Shown here one piece after another: positions 49,696-58,538 of a DNA stretch of 64,000 bases; the first letter of the stretch is position 1; each line of letters begins with the position of its first letter. A program made the translations under genes and the position numbers. Below the pieces are notes generated by a model. It did no database searches and was not told the DNA's origin. It saw only the letters and a program-made list of their open reading frames with translations. The stretch is from positions 2,038,001 to 2,102,000 of the forward strand of contig CP053031.1 of assembly GCA_021496505.1 (NCBI GenBank), in the 5' to 3' direction. Source of the stretch: Thermoleophilia bacterium SCSIO 60948. Its GTDB lineage: Bacteria; Actinomycetota; Thermoleophilia; Solirubrobacterales; 70-9.

Positions 49696-50265
49696 GTGAA
49701 GATCTATACGAAGAAGGGCGACGACGGATCGACGTCGCTCTGGTACGGCGGCCGGGTCCAGAAGTACGCCGCACGCACCGAGGCCTACGGGACGCTCGAC
49801 GAGGCCGTCTCCGCGCTCGGCGCCGCGCGCGCGCTGTGCGACGACATGCACGACGTCGTCGGCCGCGACATCCTCGAGCTCCAGACGGAGCTGTTCGTCG
49901 CCGGCGCCGAGCTCGCCACCGCACCTGAGGCGGCCGGGCGGCTCGAGGACGGCGTCAGCCGCCTGACCGAGTCCATGGTCGAGCGGCTCGAGGGCCGGAT
50001 CGACCACTACATGGACCAGGTCGACCTGCCGCCGAAGTTCGTCATCCCCGGCGGCACGCCGCTGTCGGCCGCCCTCGACGTGGCGCGCACCGCTATCCGA
50101 CGCGCCGAGCGGCGGATCGTCTCGCTGCGCGACTCCGAGGGCCTCGACTCCGAGGTCGTCCTGCACTACGTCAACCGCGCCTCCGACCTCTGCTTCGCCC
50201 TCGCCCGCTTCACCGACCTCCCCGACCCGGAGCTGTTCGGCGGCCGCGACGGGGCCCCGGCCTGA
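49696..50265 (+). CDS. pduO: PduO-type cob(I)alamin adenosyltransferase
   Basis: 189 residues. It attaches the adenosyl group of ATP to Co(I) corrinoid. Diagnostic N-terminal IYTKKGDDGSTSLWYGGRVQKYAARTEAYGTLDEAVSALG (ATP-binding), and the C-terminal helix with ARTAIRRAERRIVSL and YVNRASDLCFALAR. GTG 49696. It overlaps the OsmC gene in TGATG, forming a coupled set. Confidence 0.93.
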   Translation: MKIYTKKGDDGSTSLWYGGRVQKYAARTEAYGTLDEAVSALGAARALCDDMHDVVGRDILELQTELFVAGAELATAPEAAGRLEDGVSRLTESMVERLEGRIDHYMDQVDLPPKFVIPGGTPLSAALDVARTAIRRAERRIVSLRDSEGLDSEVVLHYVNRASDLCFALARFTDLPDPELFGGRDGAPA

Positions 50266-50660
50266 TGGTCACCGCGAGGCGCCGGTCGGGACTCACCAAC
50301 GAAGTCTTCTTCGAGGGCGGACACTCGATCCTCGCCGACGAGCCGGAGTCGGCCGGCGGCGCGAACGAGGGCCCGAGCCCGGTCGACCTGCTCGCCGCCT
50401 CGCTCGCCTCGTGCACGGCGATCACTGTCGAGATGTACGCCGACCGCAAGGACTGGAACCTCGGCGAGTTTCAGGTCGATGTCGAATCCGGCGGCGACGG
50501 GATCGTCCCGGAGCGCTTCGAGGTCACCCTGCGCCTGGCCTGCGACCTCGACGACGCACAGCTCGACCGTCTCCTCGAGATCGCGGGCAGGTGCCCGGTC
50601 CATCAGGCCCTGTCGGCCGGCTCCGAGGTCGCGATCGGCGACCACGTCGAAAGGGTCTGA
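50265..50660 (+). CDS. OsmC-family peroxide-resistance protein
   Basis: 131 residues. OsmC/Ohr fold, with the two redox Cys: SLASCTAITVEMYAD (first) and AGRCPVHQAL (second). Reduces organic hydroperoxides with lipoyl-type donors. ATG 50265 overlaps the preceding stop. Length is normal. Confidence 0.93.
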   Translation: MVTARRRSGLTNEVFFEGGHSILADEPESAGGANEGPSPVDLLAASLASCTAITVEMYADRKDWNLGEFQVDVESGGDGIVPERFEVTLRLACDLDDAQLDRLLEIAGRCPVHQALSAGSEVAIGDHVERV

Positions 50661-50661
50661 G

Positions 50662-51456
50662 ATGGATCTAGGCCTCGGCGGCCGGATCGCCGCGGTGACC
50701 GGAGCCTCGAGCGGCATCGGGCGCGAGGTCGCGCTGAAGCTCGTCGCCGAGGGTGCGAGCGTGCTCGGGGTCGGGCGCTCGCAGGAGCGTCTGGCGCAGA
50801 TGGCCGACGCGGCCGGTGCTCCCGACCGCGTCGCGACGCTGGTCCTCGACGTCACCGACGCGGACTCGGGCGAGCGCATTCTCGAGACCGCCGTGAGCAG
50901 GTTCGGGCGCCTCGACGTGCTCGTCAACAACGCCGGAACGTCGAGCCGGCGAGCGCTCGACGAGCTCCCCGACGAGGACTGGTATGAGCAGTTCGAGCTC
51001 GGCGTGATGGCGCCGATGCGGGCGATGAGAGCGGCGATCGGGCCGATGCGAGAGCGCGGCTGGGGCCGTGTCGTGAACGTGTCCTCGTCGGCGGGCAAGC
51101 GGCCGTCGGCCGACATGGGCTCCTACTCCGTCTCGAAGGCCGCGCAGCTCTCGCTCTCGCGCCTCTACGCCGACGAAGCGGCCGCCGACGGCGTCCTCGT
51201 CAACGCGATCTGTCCCGGCCCCGCGACCTCCGAGCTGTGGATGGCGCCGGGTGGGATGCTCGACCAGGCGGCCCGCAACGCCGGCCGAAGCCGCGAGGAA
51301 GAGCTCGAGTCCGCGGGCGCCAAGCGCCCGATCGGGCGCCTCGCCGAGCCCGCCGAGATCGCCGACGCGATCGTCTTCCTGTGTTCGGAGCGCGCCTCCT
51401 ATATGAGCGGCGCGGCGATATCCGCCGACGGCGGCTCGGTGGCGGTGATCATCTGA
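50662..51456 (+). CDS. SDR-family oxidoreductase
   Basis: 264 residues. NAD(P) motif AAVTGASSGIGREVA, NNAG at 90s (VLVNNAGTSS), Ser in VNVSSSAGK, and YSVSKAA (Tyr and Lys of the catalytic triad), PG segment ICPGPATSELW. All key residues are in place; substrate unknown. ATG 50662 lies 1 base after the OsmC stop. Confidence 0.95.
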   Translation: MDLGLGGRIAAVTGASSGIGREVALKLVAEGASVLGVGRSQERLAQMADAAGAPDRVATLVLDVTDADSGERILETAVSRFGRLDVLVNNAGTSSRRALDELPDEDWYEQFELGVMAPMRAMRAAIGPMRERGWGRVVNVSSSAGKRPSADMGSYSVSKAAQLSLSRLYADEAAADGVLVNAICPGPATSELWMAPGGMLDQAARNAGRSREEELESAGAKRPIGRLAEPAEIADAIVFLCSERASYMSGAAISADGGSVAVII

Positions 51457-52013
51457 GCTGGGCGGATGAGCTCCGGGCCCGGCTGCTCGAGCCGGCCGAG
51501 GTCGAGCGGATGAAGGCCGCCGGCGGGCGAACCGATGCCGCCGTCCTCGTCGCGCTCCACGGACTCGAATCCGAGCCGGCGGTGATCCTGACCGAGCGCC
51601 GCCACGACCTGCGCCGCCACGCGGGCGAGATCTCGTTCCCGGGCGGGCGCCGCGATCCCACCGACCGCGACCTCGAGCACACCGCGCTGCGCGAGGCCCA
51701 CGAGGAGATCGGCCTCGACCCCGCCGACGTCGAGGTGATCGGAGCGCTGCCGCCGTTCGGCACATTCGTGACGAACTACCGCGTCCACCCCTACGTCGGG
51801 TTGATCCCCGACGGACTCGAATGGACCCTGAGCCCGAACGAGGTCGAGACCCTGCTCGACTTCCGGATCTCCGAGCTTCGCGATGGATTCGCGATGCGCC
51901 GGCTGGTCCGTCGCGGCATCCCGTTCCAGACCCCGACCTACGAGGTTGACGGCCACCTGGTGTGGGGCGCGACGGCGCGAATGCTCGGCGACCTGCTCGA
52001 GCGCCTCGACTGA
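51453..52013 (+). CDS. NUDIX hydrolase (CoA-pyrophosphatase-like)
   Basis: About 186 residues. The NUDIX box is complete: GRRDPTDRDLEHTALREAHEEIGL (G-x5-E-x7-REUXEEXGU), after HAGEISFPGG, the UPF0035/CoAse motif. It cleaves CoA or related pyrophosphates. N-terminal LRARLLEP is typical of the family. The frame has no ATG/GTG upstream of Met at 51510; a CTG (51453) overlapping the SDR stop as CTGA is the likely start. ATG 51510 would lose the conserved N-terminal segment. Confidence 0.88.
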   Translation: MSWADELRARLLEPAEVERMKAAGGRTDAAVLVALHGLESEPAVILTERRHDLRRHAGEISFPGGRRDPTDRDLEHTALREAHEEIGLDPADVEVIGALPPFGTFVTNYRVHPYVGLIPDGLEWTLSPNEVETLLDFRISELRDGFAMRRLVRRGIPFQTPTYEVDGHLVWGATARMLGDLLERLD

Positions 52014-52085
52014 GTCCCGCGAGCGAGCGCTCACGCGACGGTTGCCGGTTGTTGCGAGGACCGCGCGCCGGGTAGTGTCGTCCCC

Positions 52086-52718
52086 GTGCAGGCTGAGGAG
52101 CGCACCGAGGACGAGGACGACGCGACCCCGGAGTCGGCCGACGAGGGCGCCGACGACGTCGAGGACGCGCGCACGGACTCCGAGGAGGAGGCCGGCGATC
52201 CCGACGGTGACGCGTCCGACGATTCGGCCTCCGGCGACGACGATCCGAACGACGAGAACGCCGAGGGCGTCGCCGCACCATCGATCGGTCCCGACACCGA
52301 GATCGAGCGCGAGCCGCCCGAGGAGCGCCTGGCGCGCCACGAGCAGTCGACCGTCGACGCGATGGGCAACGACAAGCGCCGCCAGGTCACCGAGCAGTCC
52401 TTCGGCGCGTCGAAGACGAAGCGGCTCCTCCTCTACGGGGCCTTCATCGTCGGCCTCGTCGTGGTCGTGTTCGCGGTCCAGTTCGCGATCGCCGAGTTCG
52501 ACAAGCCGCGGGATCGAAACGGCGAGGACCCGGCACCGTGGGCCCAGGAGGACGCGCGCGAGATCCAGCCGGCCGCGCTCGACTTCCCGCGCAACGGCAG
52601 CCAGGACATCGAGCAGCCCGACAGCGATCTCGGCGACGCCCAGAACGCCTCACAGACGTCCGGCGCCAAGGAGCCGCAGGGCTCCTCGGGCGGCTCGGGC
52701 TCGGGCTCCGCGAACTAG
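52086..52718 (+). CDS. Acidic single-pass membrane protein, unknown function
   Basis: 210 residues: a strongly acidic, disordered N-terminal half (EDEDDATPESADEGADDVED), one membrane helix (LLLYGAFIVGLVVVVFAVQFAIAEF at about 118-142) and a Gly/Ser-rich C-terminal tail. No family is recognised. GTG 52086. Possibly an anchored regulator or envelope protein; evidence is composition only. Confidence 0.65.
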   Translation: MQAEERTEDEDDATPESADEGADDVEDARTDSEEEAGDPDGDASDDSASGDDDPNDENAEGVAAPSIGPDTEIEREPPEERLARHEQSTVDAMGNDKRRQVTEQSFGASKTKRLLLYGAFIVGLVVVVFAVQFAIAEFDKPRDRNGEDPAPWAQEDAREIQPAALDFPRNGSQDIEQPDSDLGDAQNASQTSGAKEPQGSSGGSGSGSAN

Positions 52719-53186
52719 TCAGCCGAGCGCGGCGGAAACGGCGCGCCTCGCCGCATCGAGCCAGCCCGGGCCGGGCTCAACGTCGATCGAAGCGACCCCG
52801 ATCCGCCAGGTCTCGCTCGCCCGCTCGGCCGGTGCGCGAGCCGCCTCCCCCGCTCCCCAGCCCTCGTAGGCGACGCCGCGGACCGGCGTGTCGACGATCT
52901 CCTCGAAGAGCCGCGCGAGGACCCCGCCGTTGATCTCACGCGCCGCCTCCGGATCCGCGCCCGGGTCGCCGAGCAGCCAGGCGATCACGGCGACGCCCTC
53001 GATCGCATCGACCACGCTGCCGAGCCGGGCAGGGTCGGCGACGACGGCCTCGGCCCCGGGTGCGTCGAGCGATCCTTCAACCGGCTCATCGGCGACGCCG
53101 ATCCAAACCGCCCACCCGTCGCCCACGAGCGCTTCGGCGAGCGCGAGCGCGCGGTCTTCGCCGCCGAGGATCAGAGCTCGCGCCAC
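52719..53186 (-). CDS. Rossmann-like NAD(P)-binding protein
   Basis: 155 residues. ALILGGEDRALALAEALVGDGWAVWIGV at the N-terminus looks like a dinucleotide-binding beta-alpha-beta unit, though the Gly pattern is G-G-E rather than GxGxxG. GVAVIAWLLGDPGADPEAAREIN and VASIDVEPGPGWLD follow. No catalytic residue is evident. Convergent with the acidic membrane protein. Confidence 0.6.
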   Translation of the reverse strand: MARALILGGEDRALALAEALVGDGWAVWIGVADEPVEGSLDAPGAEAVVADPARLGSVVDAIEGVAVIAWLLGDPGADPEAAREINGGVLARLFEEIVDTPVRGVAYEGWGAGEAARAPAERASETWRIGVASIDVEPGPGWLDAARRAVSAALG

Positions 53187-53188
53187 CG

Positions 53189-53548
53189 CTAGCGCTCGGC
53201 GCCGGGCTCGTCGTCGCCCTCGGAACCCGGCGGTGGCGTGTCGACCTCTTCGAACTCCTCCTCGAGCGCCTGAACCTTCGGGTTGCGCTTCCGGGCCTCG
53301 TCGTCCTCGGCGACCCAGCGACGCAGGTCCTCGTTGGTCAGCTTGGCCTCGCCGCGACGCCGCCGATACTCGTTCTGGGCCTTGACCATCTGATCGACCT
53401 CGAGCGCCTCGAGGTTCGCCTCGGTCTCGTAGGAGCGATCCGAGCGGTAGCCGACCAGGTCGGCGCCGCTACCCGGGTAGCCGTTGGAGACGACGACAAG
53501 GATGACGACGATCAGCGCGAGCATCCCGAAGATGATCAGGAAATCCAT
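53189..53548 (-). CDS. Small N-terminally anchored membrane protein
   Basis: 119 residues: one N-terminal hydrophobic helix (FLIIFGMLALIVVILVVVSNG), then a charged helical region (QMVKAQNEYRRRRGEAKLTNEDLRRWVAEDDEARKR) and an acidic tail. No family. It starts 2 bases before the gene that precedes it in the same direction ends, so likely cotranscribed with the Rossmann-like gene downstream. Confidence 0.68.
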   Translation of the reverse strand: MDFLIIFGMLALIVVILVVVSNGYPGSGADLVGYRSDRSYETEANLEALEVDQMVKAQNEYRRRRGEAKLTNEDLRRWVAEDDEARKRNPKVQALEEEFEEVDTPPPGSEGDDEPGAER

Positions 53549-53614
53549 CCCGCTCGGAGGCTAGAGCAGAGTCGGACCGCGCCCCGCGCTTGCGCGCGGA
53601 AATAGGCTGCGCGA

Positions 53615-54403
53615 ATGGGACAGAGCGACCAGATCGCCAGCGTCGACGGCGAGATCGGACCCGCCGGCGAGGCGACGCTCGCGCTACCGGATGACGGGCT
53701 GTTTCGCGGCGACGGCGTCTTCGAGGTTCTCCGCGTCTACGCGGGGCGCCCGTTCGCGCTCGCCGACCATCTACGCAGGCTCGAGGAGTCGGGGGCGAAG
53801 ATCGACCTCGAGATCGACCGTGGGCGGATCGAGGCCGAGGTGGCCGTCGTCCTCGAGCGGGTCGACGACGACCGCCTGGTCCGGATCGTCTCGACGCGGG
53901 CCGGGCGGCGGCTGATCTTCACCGAGCCGATGCCGCGACACCCGGAGACGATCGCGCTCGAGCCGGTCACCTACTCCCCGACGGTGATCCTCGACGGCGT
54001 CAAGTCGATCTCCTACGCCGCGAACATGCATGCGACCCGGATCGCGAAGCGAAGCGGCGCCTCCGACGCGCTGCTCGTGACCCCGGACGGAACCGTTCTC
54101 GAGTCGCCGACCTCATCCGTGTTCTGGGTCGCCGGCGGCGAGATCCGAACCCCGTCGCTCGACCTGCCGATCCTCGACTCGATCACCCGCCGGCGACTGC
54201 TCGGCTGGATCGAGGCGAGCGAGGGCACCTGGAAGCTCGACGAGCTCCTCGCCGCCGACGAGGTCTTCATCGCCTCGACGACGCGCGAGGTCCACGCCGT
54301 CGAGCGCGTCGGCGAGACGACGTTCGGCGCACCCGGGCCGCTCACGACCCGAGCCGCGAACGCATTCGCCGCCGGCCGCGCCGCCGAGCTCGGCGTCGAC
54401 TGA
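53615..54403 (+). CDS. PLP-dependent class IV aminotransferase/aminodeoxychorismate lyase
   Basis: 262 residues. Class IV fold: DDGLFRGDGVFEVLRVYAGRPF at the N-terminus, Lys130 (GVKSISYAANMHA) as the PLP Schiff base, and the PLP-phosphate loop GTVLESPTSSVFWV. It may be 4-amino-4-deoxychorismate lyase, a D-amino acid or branched-chain aminotransferase; the sequence alone does not decide. No folate genes are adjacent. ATG 53615. Confidence 0.88.
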   Translation: MGQSDQIASVDGEIGPAGEATLALPDDGLFRGDGVFEVLRVYAGRPFALADHLRRLEESGAKIDLEIDRGRIEAEVAVVLERVDDDRLVRIVSTRAGRRLIFTEPMPRHPETIALEPVTYSPTVILDGVKSISYAANMHATRIAKRSGASDALLVTPDGTVLESPTSSVFWVAGGEIRTPSLDLPILDSITRRRLLGWIEASEGTWKLDELLAADEVFIASTTREVHAVERVGETTFGAPGPLTTRAANAFAAGRAAELGVD

Positions 54404-54426
54404 GCTCGACTCCCGACGCGGCCCGA

Positions 54427-55320
54427 TCAGGGCGGCTGCGGGCTGGCTCGGCGCAGGGCGCGCAGACGCCCTCCGGCCGCGAACCACGAGCCGGCGAGGA
54501 TCATCGCCAGGCCGGCGATCGCACCCGGCCCGATCGGCTCGTCGAGCAGCGTGACGCCGTAGAGCACCGCGAACGCGGGCGCGAGGTAGGAGACGATCAT
54601 CGTCTTCGCCGGGCCGACGCGCGCGAACAGGCTGTAGAAGAGCGCGAAGGCGACGCCGGTGCCGATCACGCCGAGCGTCCCGACCGCGATCAGCGAGTCG
54701 GCCGACGGTGCGTCGGTCGGCCGCGCGACGACCGCGGCCGGGAGCAGGACGAGCGCGGCGCCGCACATCACGCAGCCGGCGAGCCACGTCGGCGGGACGT
54801 CTCGCATCCGCGCCTTGATCCACAGCCCGCCGATCGCATAGCCGAGGCCGGCGAGGACGATCGCGAGGCCGCCGAGCAGCTCGGATCCGGATCCGCCGAG
54901 ATCGATGCCGAGCAGCGCGCCGACGCCGGCGAGCCCGAGCAGGACGCCGAACAGCCGCAGGCCCTCCGACCGCTCGTCGGGATCGAAGAAGAACGCGAGC
55001 ACCGCGGTGAGCAGGGTCGATGAAGCGACGAGGATCCCGGCCAGTGAGGAGGGGATCGCGGTCTCGCCGAGCGAGATCAGCGTGAAAGGCCCCGCGACCT
55101 GGACGGCGCCGATCGCGATCACCTCGGGCCAGCGCCGTCCGATCCCGCGCGCCTCGCCGAGCGCGACCGCGACGGCGACGAGGACGAGCGCGGCGAGCGC
55201 GACCCGCCCCCAGGCGACGACGACCGGCGAGAGATCGCGCAGGCCGATCTTGATCTGGAGGTAGCTGGCGCCCCAGATCGCCGCGAGGCCTCCGAGCATG
55301 AGCCACGAGCGCCGGTCCAC
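54427..55320 (-). CDS. EamA/DMT-family transporter
   Basis: 297 residues, ten membrane helices in two EamA repeats: GGLAAIWGASYLQIKIGLRDLSP begins the first, and GLAIVLAGLGYAIGGLWIKARM the second. Drug/metabolite exporters of this type carry amino acids or nucleotides. Substrate unknown. The GTG or ATG at 55318-55320 is the start. Convergent with the aminotransferase. Confidence 0.9.
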   Translation of the reverse strand: MDRRSWLMLGGLAAIWGASYLQIKIGLRDLSPVVVAWGRVALAALVLVAVAVALGEARGIGRRWPEVIAIGAVQVAGPFTLISLGETAIPSSLAGILVASSTLLTAVLAFFFDPDERSEGLRLFGVLLGLAGVGALLGIDLGGSGSELLGGLAIVLAGLGYAIGGLWIKARMRDVPPTWLAGCVMCGAALVLLPAAVVARPTDAPSADSLIAVGTLGVIGTGVAFALFYSLFARVGPAKTMIVSYLAPAFAVLYGVTLLDEPIGPGAIAGLAMILAGSWFAAGGRLRALRRASPQPP

Positions 55321-55431
55321 CGGGCGAGCCTAGGTCCGGCCGCGACGCGCCCGGAGGATTACGGGACCTAAGTGGCGGATAAAGAGCCTCCCGGTATCGC
55401 CGCCTCATGGGAGGGGGCAAGGGGAGGCGAC

Positions 55432-56865
55432 GTGGGCATAACCGATTCGAAGCTTTTCGTCCGCAAGCCGGTCGAGCAGCTCGTTCAGGAGACGAAGCAG
55501 CGCGGCGAGGAGCTCAAGCGCGACGTGGGCGCCCTCGACCTCACCGCGCTCGGCATCGGCGCGATCATCGGTACCGGGATCTTCGTGATCATCGGCGAGG
55601 CGATCGGCCTCTCCGGCCCGGCGATCATCCTCGCCTTCGTCCTCGCCGGCGTGACCTGCATCTTCTCCGCCCTCTCCTACGCGGAGCTCGCCTCGACGAT
55701 CCCGATCTCGGGCAGCGCCTACACCTACGGCTACGCGACGCTCGGCGAGTTCGCCGCCTGGATCATCGGCTGGGACCTGCTGATCGAGTACGGGCTGGGG
55801 GTCGCGACCGTCGCGGTCGGCTGGGGCGAGTACCTCTCGGCGCTGTTCGCGGACCTGTTCTCGTTCTCGCTCCCGGACGCGATCGCCCTCGCCCCGGGCG
55901 AGGGCGGCGTCGTCAACCTGCCGGCCGTCCTGCTGATCGCGGCGATCACCGCGCTGCTGATCTACGGGGTCCGAGAGACGGCGCGTGCGAACGCGATCAT
56001 GGTCGTGATCAAGATCGGCATCCTGCTGGTCTTCATCGCGCTCGGCCTGACCGCCTTCGACGGCGGCAACATGACCCCGTTCGCGCCCGAGGGGTTCCCG
56101 GGGATCGAGAGCGCGGCGGCGCTGATCTTCTTCGCCTACATCGGCTTCGACGCCGTCTCGACATCGGGTGAGGAGGCGAAGAACCCCGGCCGCGACCTGC
56201 CGATCGCGATCGTCGGCTCGCTCGTCTTCGCGACGATCCTCTACATCATCGTCGCGACGGTGGCGGTCGGCACGCTGCCGGCCGACCAGCTCGCGGGGGC
56301 GCCGGCGCCGCTTGCCACCGCACTCAGCGAGGGCTCCGGCCTGCAGTGGGGCGCGACGCTGATCTCCTTCGGCGCCCTGATCGCGATCACGAGCGTCGTC
56401 CTCACCCTCTTCTACGGCCAGACGCGGGTCGCGTTCTCGATGTCGAGGGACGGCCTGCTGCCGCGCGGGCTGGCCAAGCTGACGGCCCGCAAGACCCCGA
56501 TCGTCCTGACGCTCCTGTTCGGCGCGCTCAGCGCGGTCCTCGCCGCCCTGCTGCCGCTCTCCGAGCTCGCCGAGCTCGTCAACATCGGCACGCTGTTCGC
56601 GTTCCTGATCGTCAACCTCGGCGTGATCATCCTGCGCCGCACGCAGCCGGACCTCAAGCGTGGCTTCCGGGTTCCGTTCAGCCCCGTCTTCCCGCTGATC
56701 GGCGCGGCGCTCTGCATCTACCTGATGACGAAGCTGCCGATCGTGACCTGGGAGCGCTTCGGGATCTGGATGGGGATCGGCGTCCTGATCTACGTGTTCT
56801 ACGGGCGTCGCCACTCGCTCGCGCGACGCGGCACCACCGCCGAGGCGGAGTCGAACGCCGGCTGA
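55432..56865 (+). CDS. APC-family amino-acid permease (CAT-like)
   Basis: 477 residues, twelve membrane helices. DLTALGIGAIIGTGIFVIIGEAI is the unwound TM1 substrate motif; FFAYIGFDAVSTSGEEAKNPGRDLP is the APC signature. GTG 55432 has GGGGAGGCGAC before it and places the cytoplasmic N-terminus correctly; the in-frame extension to 55372 is unsupported. Likely an H+-coupled amino-acid importer, probably for cationic or branched substrates. Confidence 0.94.
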   Translation: MGITDSKLFVRKPVEQLVQETKQRGEELKRDVGALDLTALGIGAIIGTGIFVIIGEAIGLSGPAIILAFVLAGVTCIFSALSYAELASTIPISGSAYTYGYATLGEFAAWIIGWDLLIEYGLGVATVAVGWGEYLSALFADLFSFSLPDAIALAPGEGGVVNLPAVLLIAAITALLIYGVRETARANAIMVVIKIGILLVFIALGLTAFDGGNMTPFAPEGFPGIESAAALIFFAYIGFDAVSTSGEEAKNPGRDLPIAIVGSLVFATILYIIVATVAVGTLPADQLAGAPAPLATALSEGSGLQWGATLISFGALIAITSVVLTLFYGQTRVAFSMSRDGLLPRGLAKLTARKTPIVLTLLFGALSAVLAALLPLSELAELVNIGTLFAFLIVNLGVIILRRTQPDLKRGFRVPFSPVFPLIGAALCIYLMTKLPIVTWERFGIWMGIGVLIYVFYGRRHSLARRGTTAEAESNAG

Positions 56866-56887
56866 GCCGACCGCTACTCTGCCTCGG

Positions 56888-57772
56888 GTGCAGGGGGAGC
56901 AAGGGGACGCGCGGAGAGGACGAGCGATTCGCGCGCGGATCGCACTCGCGCTGGCAACCGCGCTCGCCGCCGTCGCCGCCGCGGCGACGCTGATCGGCCT
57001 TCTCGGAGCGCCGGCGGTCGCCGGCGAGGACGAGCGGCTGCTCCCGGACATGGTCACGCTGAGGCTGCACGACACCGGCCTGTCGATCGACCACGGGAAG
57101 AAGACCGGACGGACCAAGCTCGAGCTCGACAACGCGATCGCCAACAAGGGCGCCGGACCGCTCGAGATCACGGCGTCGGCCGAGGACGGGATCGGCCCGT
57201 GCGCGGCGGGCGACTACAGGTCGATCCAGGCGGTCTACAGCGATTCCGACGGCAGTGGCAGCTACGAGCCCGGCGTCGACGTCAGCGAGCCCGAGGCTGA
57301 GCCGTTCGGCTGCATGAGCTTCCACCCGAAGGTCGGCCACCAGCACTGGCACGTCCTCAACCTGACCCATTACCAACTGCTCTCGTGGCGGCGCGGGACC
57401 GAGGTCGCCGAGGTCCGCAAGCAGGGCTTCTGTCTGCTCGACTACGGCGCCCTTCCCGGCCAGACGTCGAAGCCGGTCTACCGCGGAATGGAGTGCGGCG
57501 GACCCGGCGAGGACAAGGGCGACCCTCCGCTGCCCCCGGGCGTCGAGGGCATCTCGATCGGTTTCTACGACCTCTACGGCCGCGGCCTCGCGGGCCAGTC
57601 GATCAACATCACCGACGTACCCGCCGGTCGCTACTGCCTCAGCTCGACCGTCGATCCCAACGGCGTCATCGCCGAGACGAACGACGCCAACAACGCCCGG
57701 CTGACGCCCGTCCAGATCGCGCCGCGAATCGAGCGGGTGACCAAGCTTCCCGGCACCTGCCCCGAAACCTGA
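56888..57772 (+). CDS. Secreted lysyl-oxidase-like copper protein
   Basis: 294 residues with a signal peptide (residues 15-45). The domain has the copper-binding His cluster KVGHQHWHVLNLTHYQL and supporting Cys (GPCAAGD, FGCMSF, QGFCLLDYG, GMECGG, GRYCLSST, GTCPET) as in bacterial lysyl oxidases, which deaminate lysine side chains; the Tyr of the LTQ cofactor may be Y of THYQLL. GTG 56888. The two downstream Tat proteins may be associated with it. Confidence 0.85.
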   Translation: MQGEQGDARRGRAIRARIALALATALAAVAAAATLIGLLGAPAVAGEDERLLPDMVTLRLHDTGLSIDHGKKTGRTKLELDNAIANKGAGPLEITASAEDGIGPCAAGDYRSIQAVYSDSDGSGSYEPGVDVSEPEAEPFGCMSFHPKVGHQHWHVLNLTHYQLLSWRRGTEVAEVRKQGFCLLDYGALPGQTSKPVYRGMECGGPGEDKGDPPLPPGVEGISIGFYDLYGRGLAGQSINITDVPAGRYCLSSTVDPNGVIAETNDANNARLTPVQIAPRIERVTKLPGTCPET

Positions 57773-57865
57773 ACCAATCGGCGCAACGCGCCGCGGACCG
57801 CAGCGCACCGACCGCGCCGACCACTAGGTTGGCCGACCACCCTCCACCCGAAGGACCCCTCACCC

Positions 57866-58429
57866 ATGTCGAACGAAGAGCTCGTCAACGCCTACGCCCA
57901 GGGGCGAGTCAGCCGCCGCACGATGATCCAGGGACTCGTCGCGGCCGGCGTGTCGACCGGCGCCGCCGTGTCCTACGCCCACCTGCTCGCGCCCGAGCGC
58001 GCCAAGGCCGGCGGGCGCGGGTTCGCCGACGAGTATCCGTCGACGTGCCTCGACGAGTATCCGTCGGTCGACATGCTGATCGTGGACCGCAAGATCGCGG
58101 TCGTGCGCAGAGAAGCCGAGCTACGGGTGAGGGTCCGCTTCTCGAAGTCGAGCTTCGACTTCGGGGCCAATCCCGACCAGGAGCTGATCAAGCTGACGGC
58201 GACCGCGCGCCGCAACGGCAAGCCGCAGCGCATGGGCACGACGACGACCCTGCTGAGCGACGGCGAGACCACCGAGGTCACGATCCCGCTCGACAACACC
58301 GCGCCGCTGCGCGGTGCCGCACGCAAGACGGTGTTCGTGCGCGCGAGCAACCCGAACCCGGTCGGGACGCCGCTCTGCCGACGCAGCAGCCCCAGCAACC
58401 TGATCAGGATCAAGGGCGCGCTGAACTGA
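57866..58429 (+). CDS. Tat-exported protein, tandem paralog A
   Basis: 187 residues. Twin-arginine leader: ELVNAYAQGRVSRRTMIQGLVAAGVS then AAVSYAHLLAPERA. The mature part is beta-rich with DEYPSTCLDEYPSVDMLI, and a C-terminal Cys (PLCRRSSPSNLIRIKG). Not a known family. ATG 57866. It is followed 109 bases later by a close paralog. Confidence 0.78.
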   Translation: MSNEELVNAYAQGRVSRRTMIQGLVAAGVSTGAAVSYAHLLAPERAKAGGRGFADEYPSTCLDEYPSVDMLIVDRKIAVVRREAELRVRVRFSKSSFDFGANPDQELIKLTATARRNGKPQRMGTTTTLLSDGETTEVTIPLDNTAPLRGAARKTVFVRASNPNPVGTPLCRRSSPSNLIRIKGALN

Positions 58430-58538
58430 TCAGTGGGCCGCGCCCGCTGGGCGCAGCCGGACGGAGATCTCTGAGCATCCACCGCGTCCGGTGGTACGTT
58501 GCCCCGCGCTCGTGTTCCAGTCGCCGGGGGGCGCTCAG

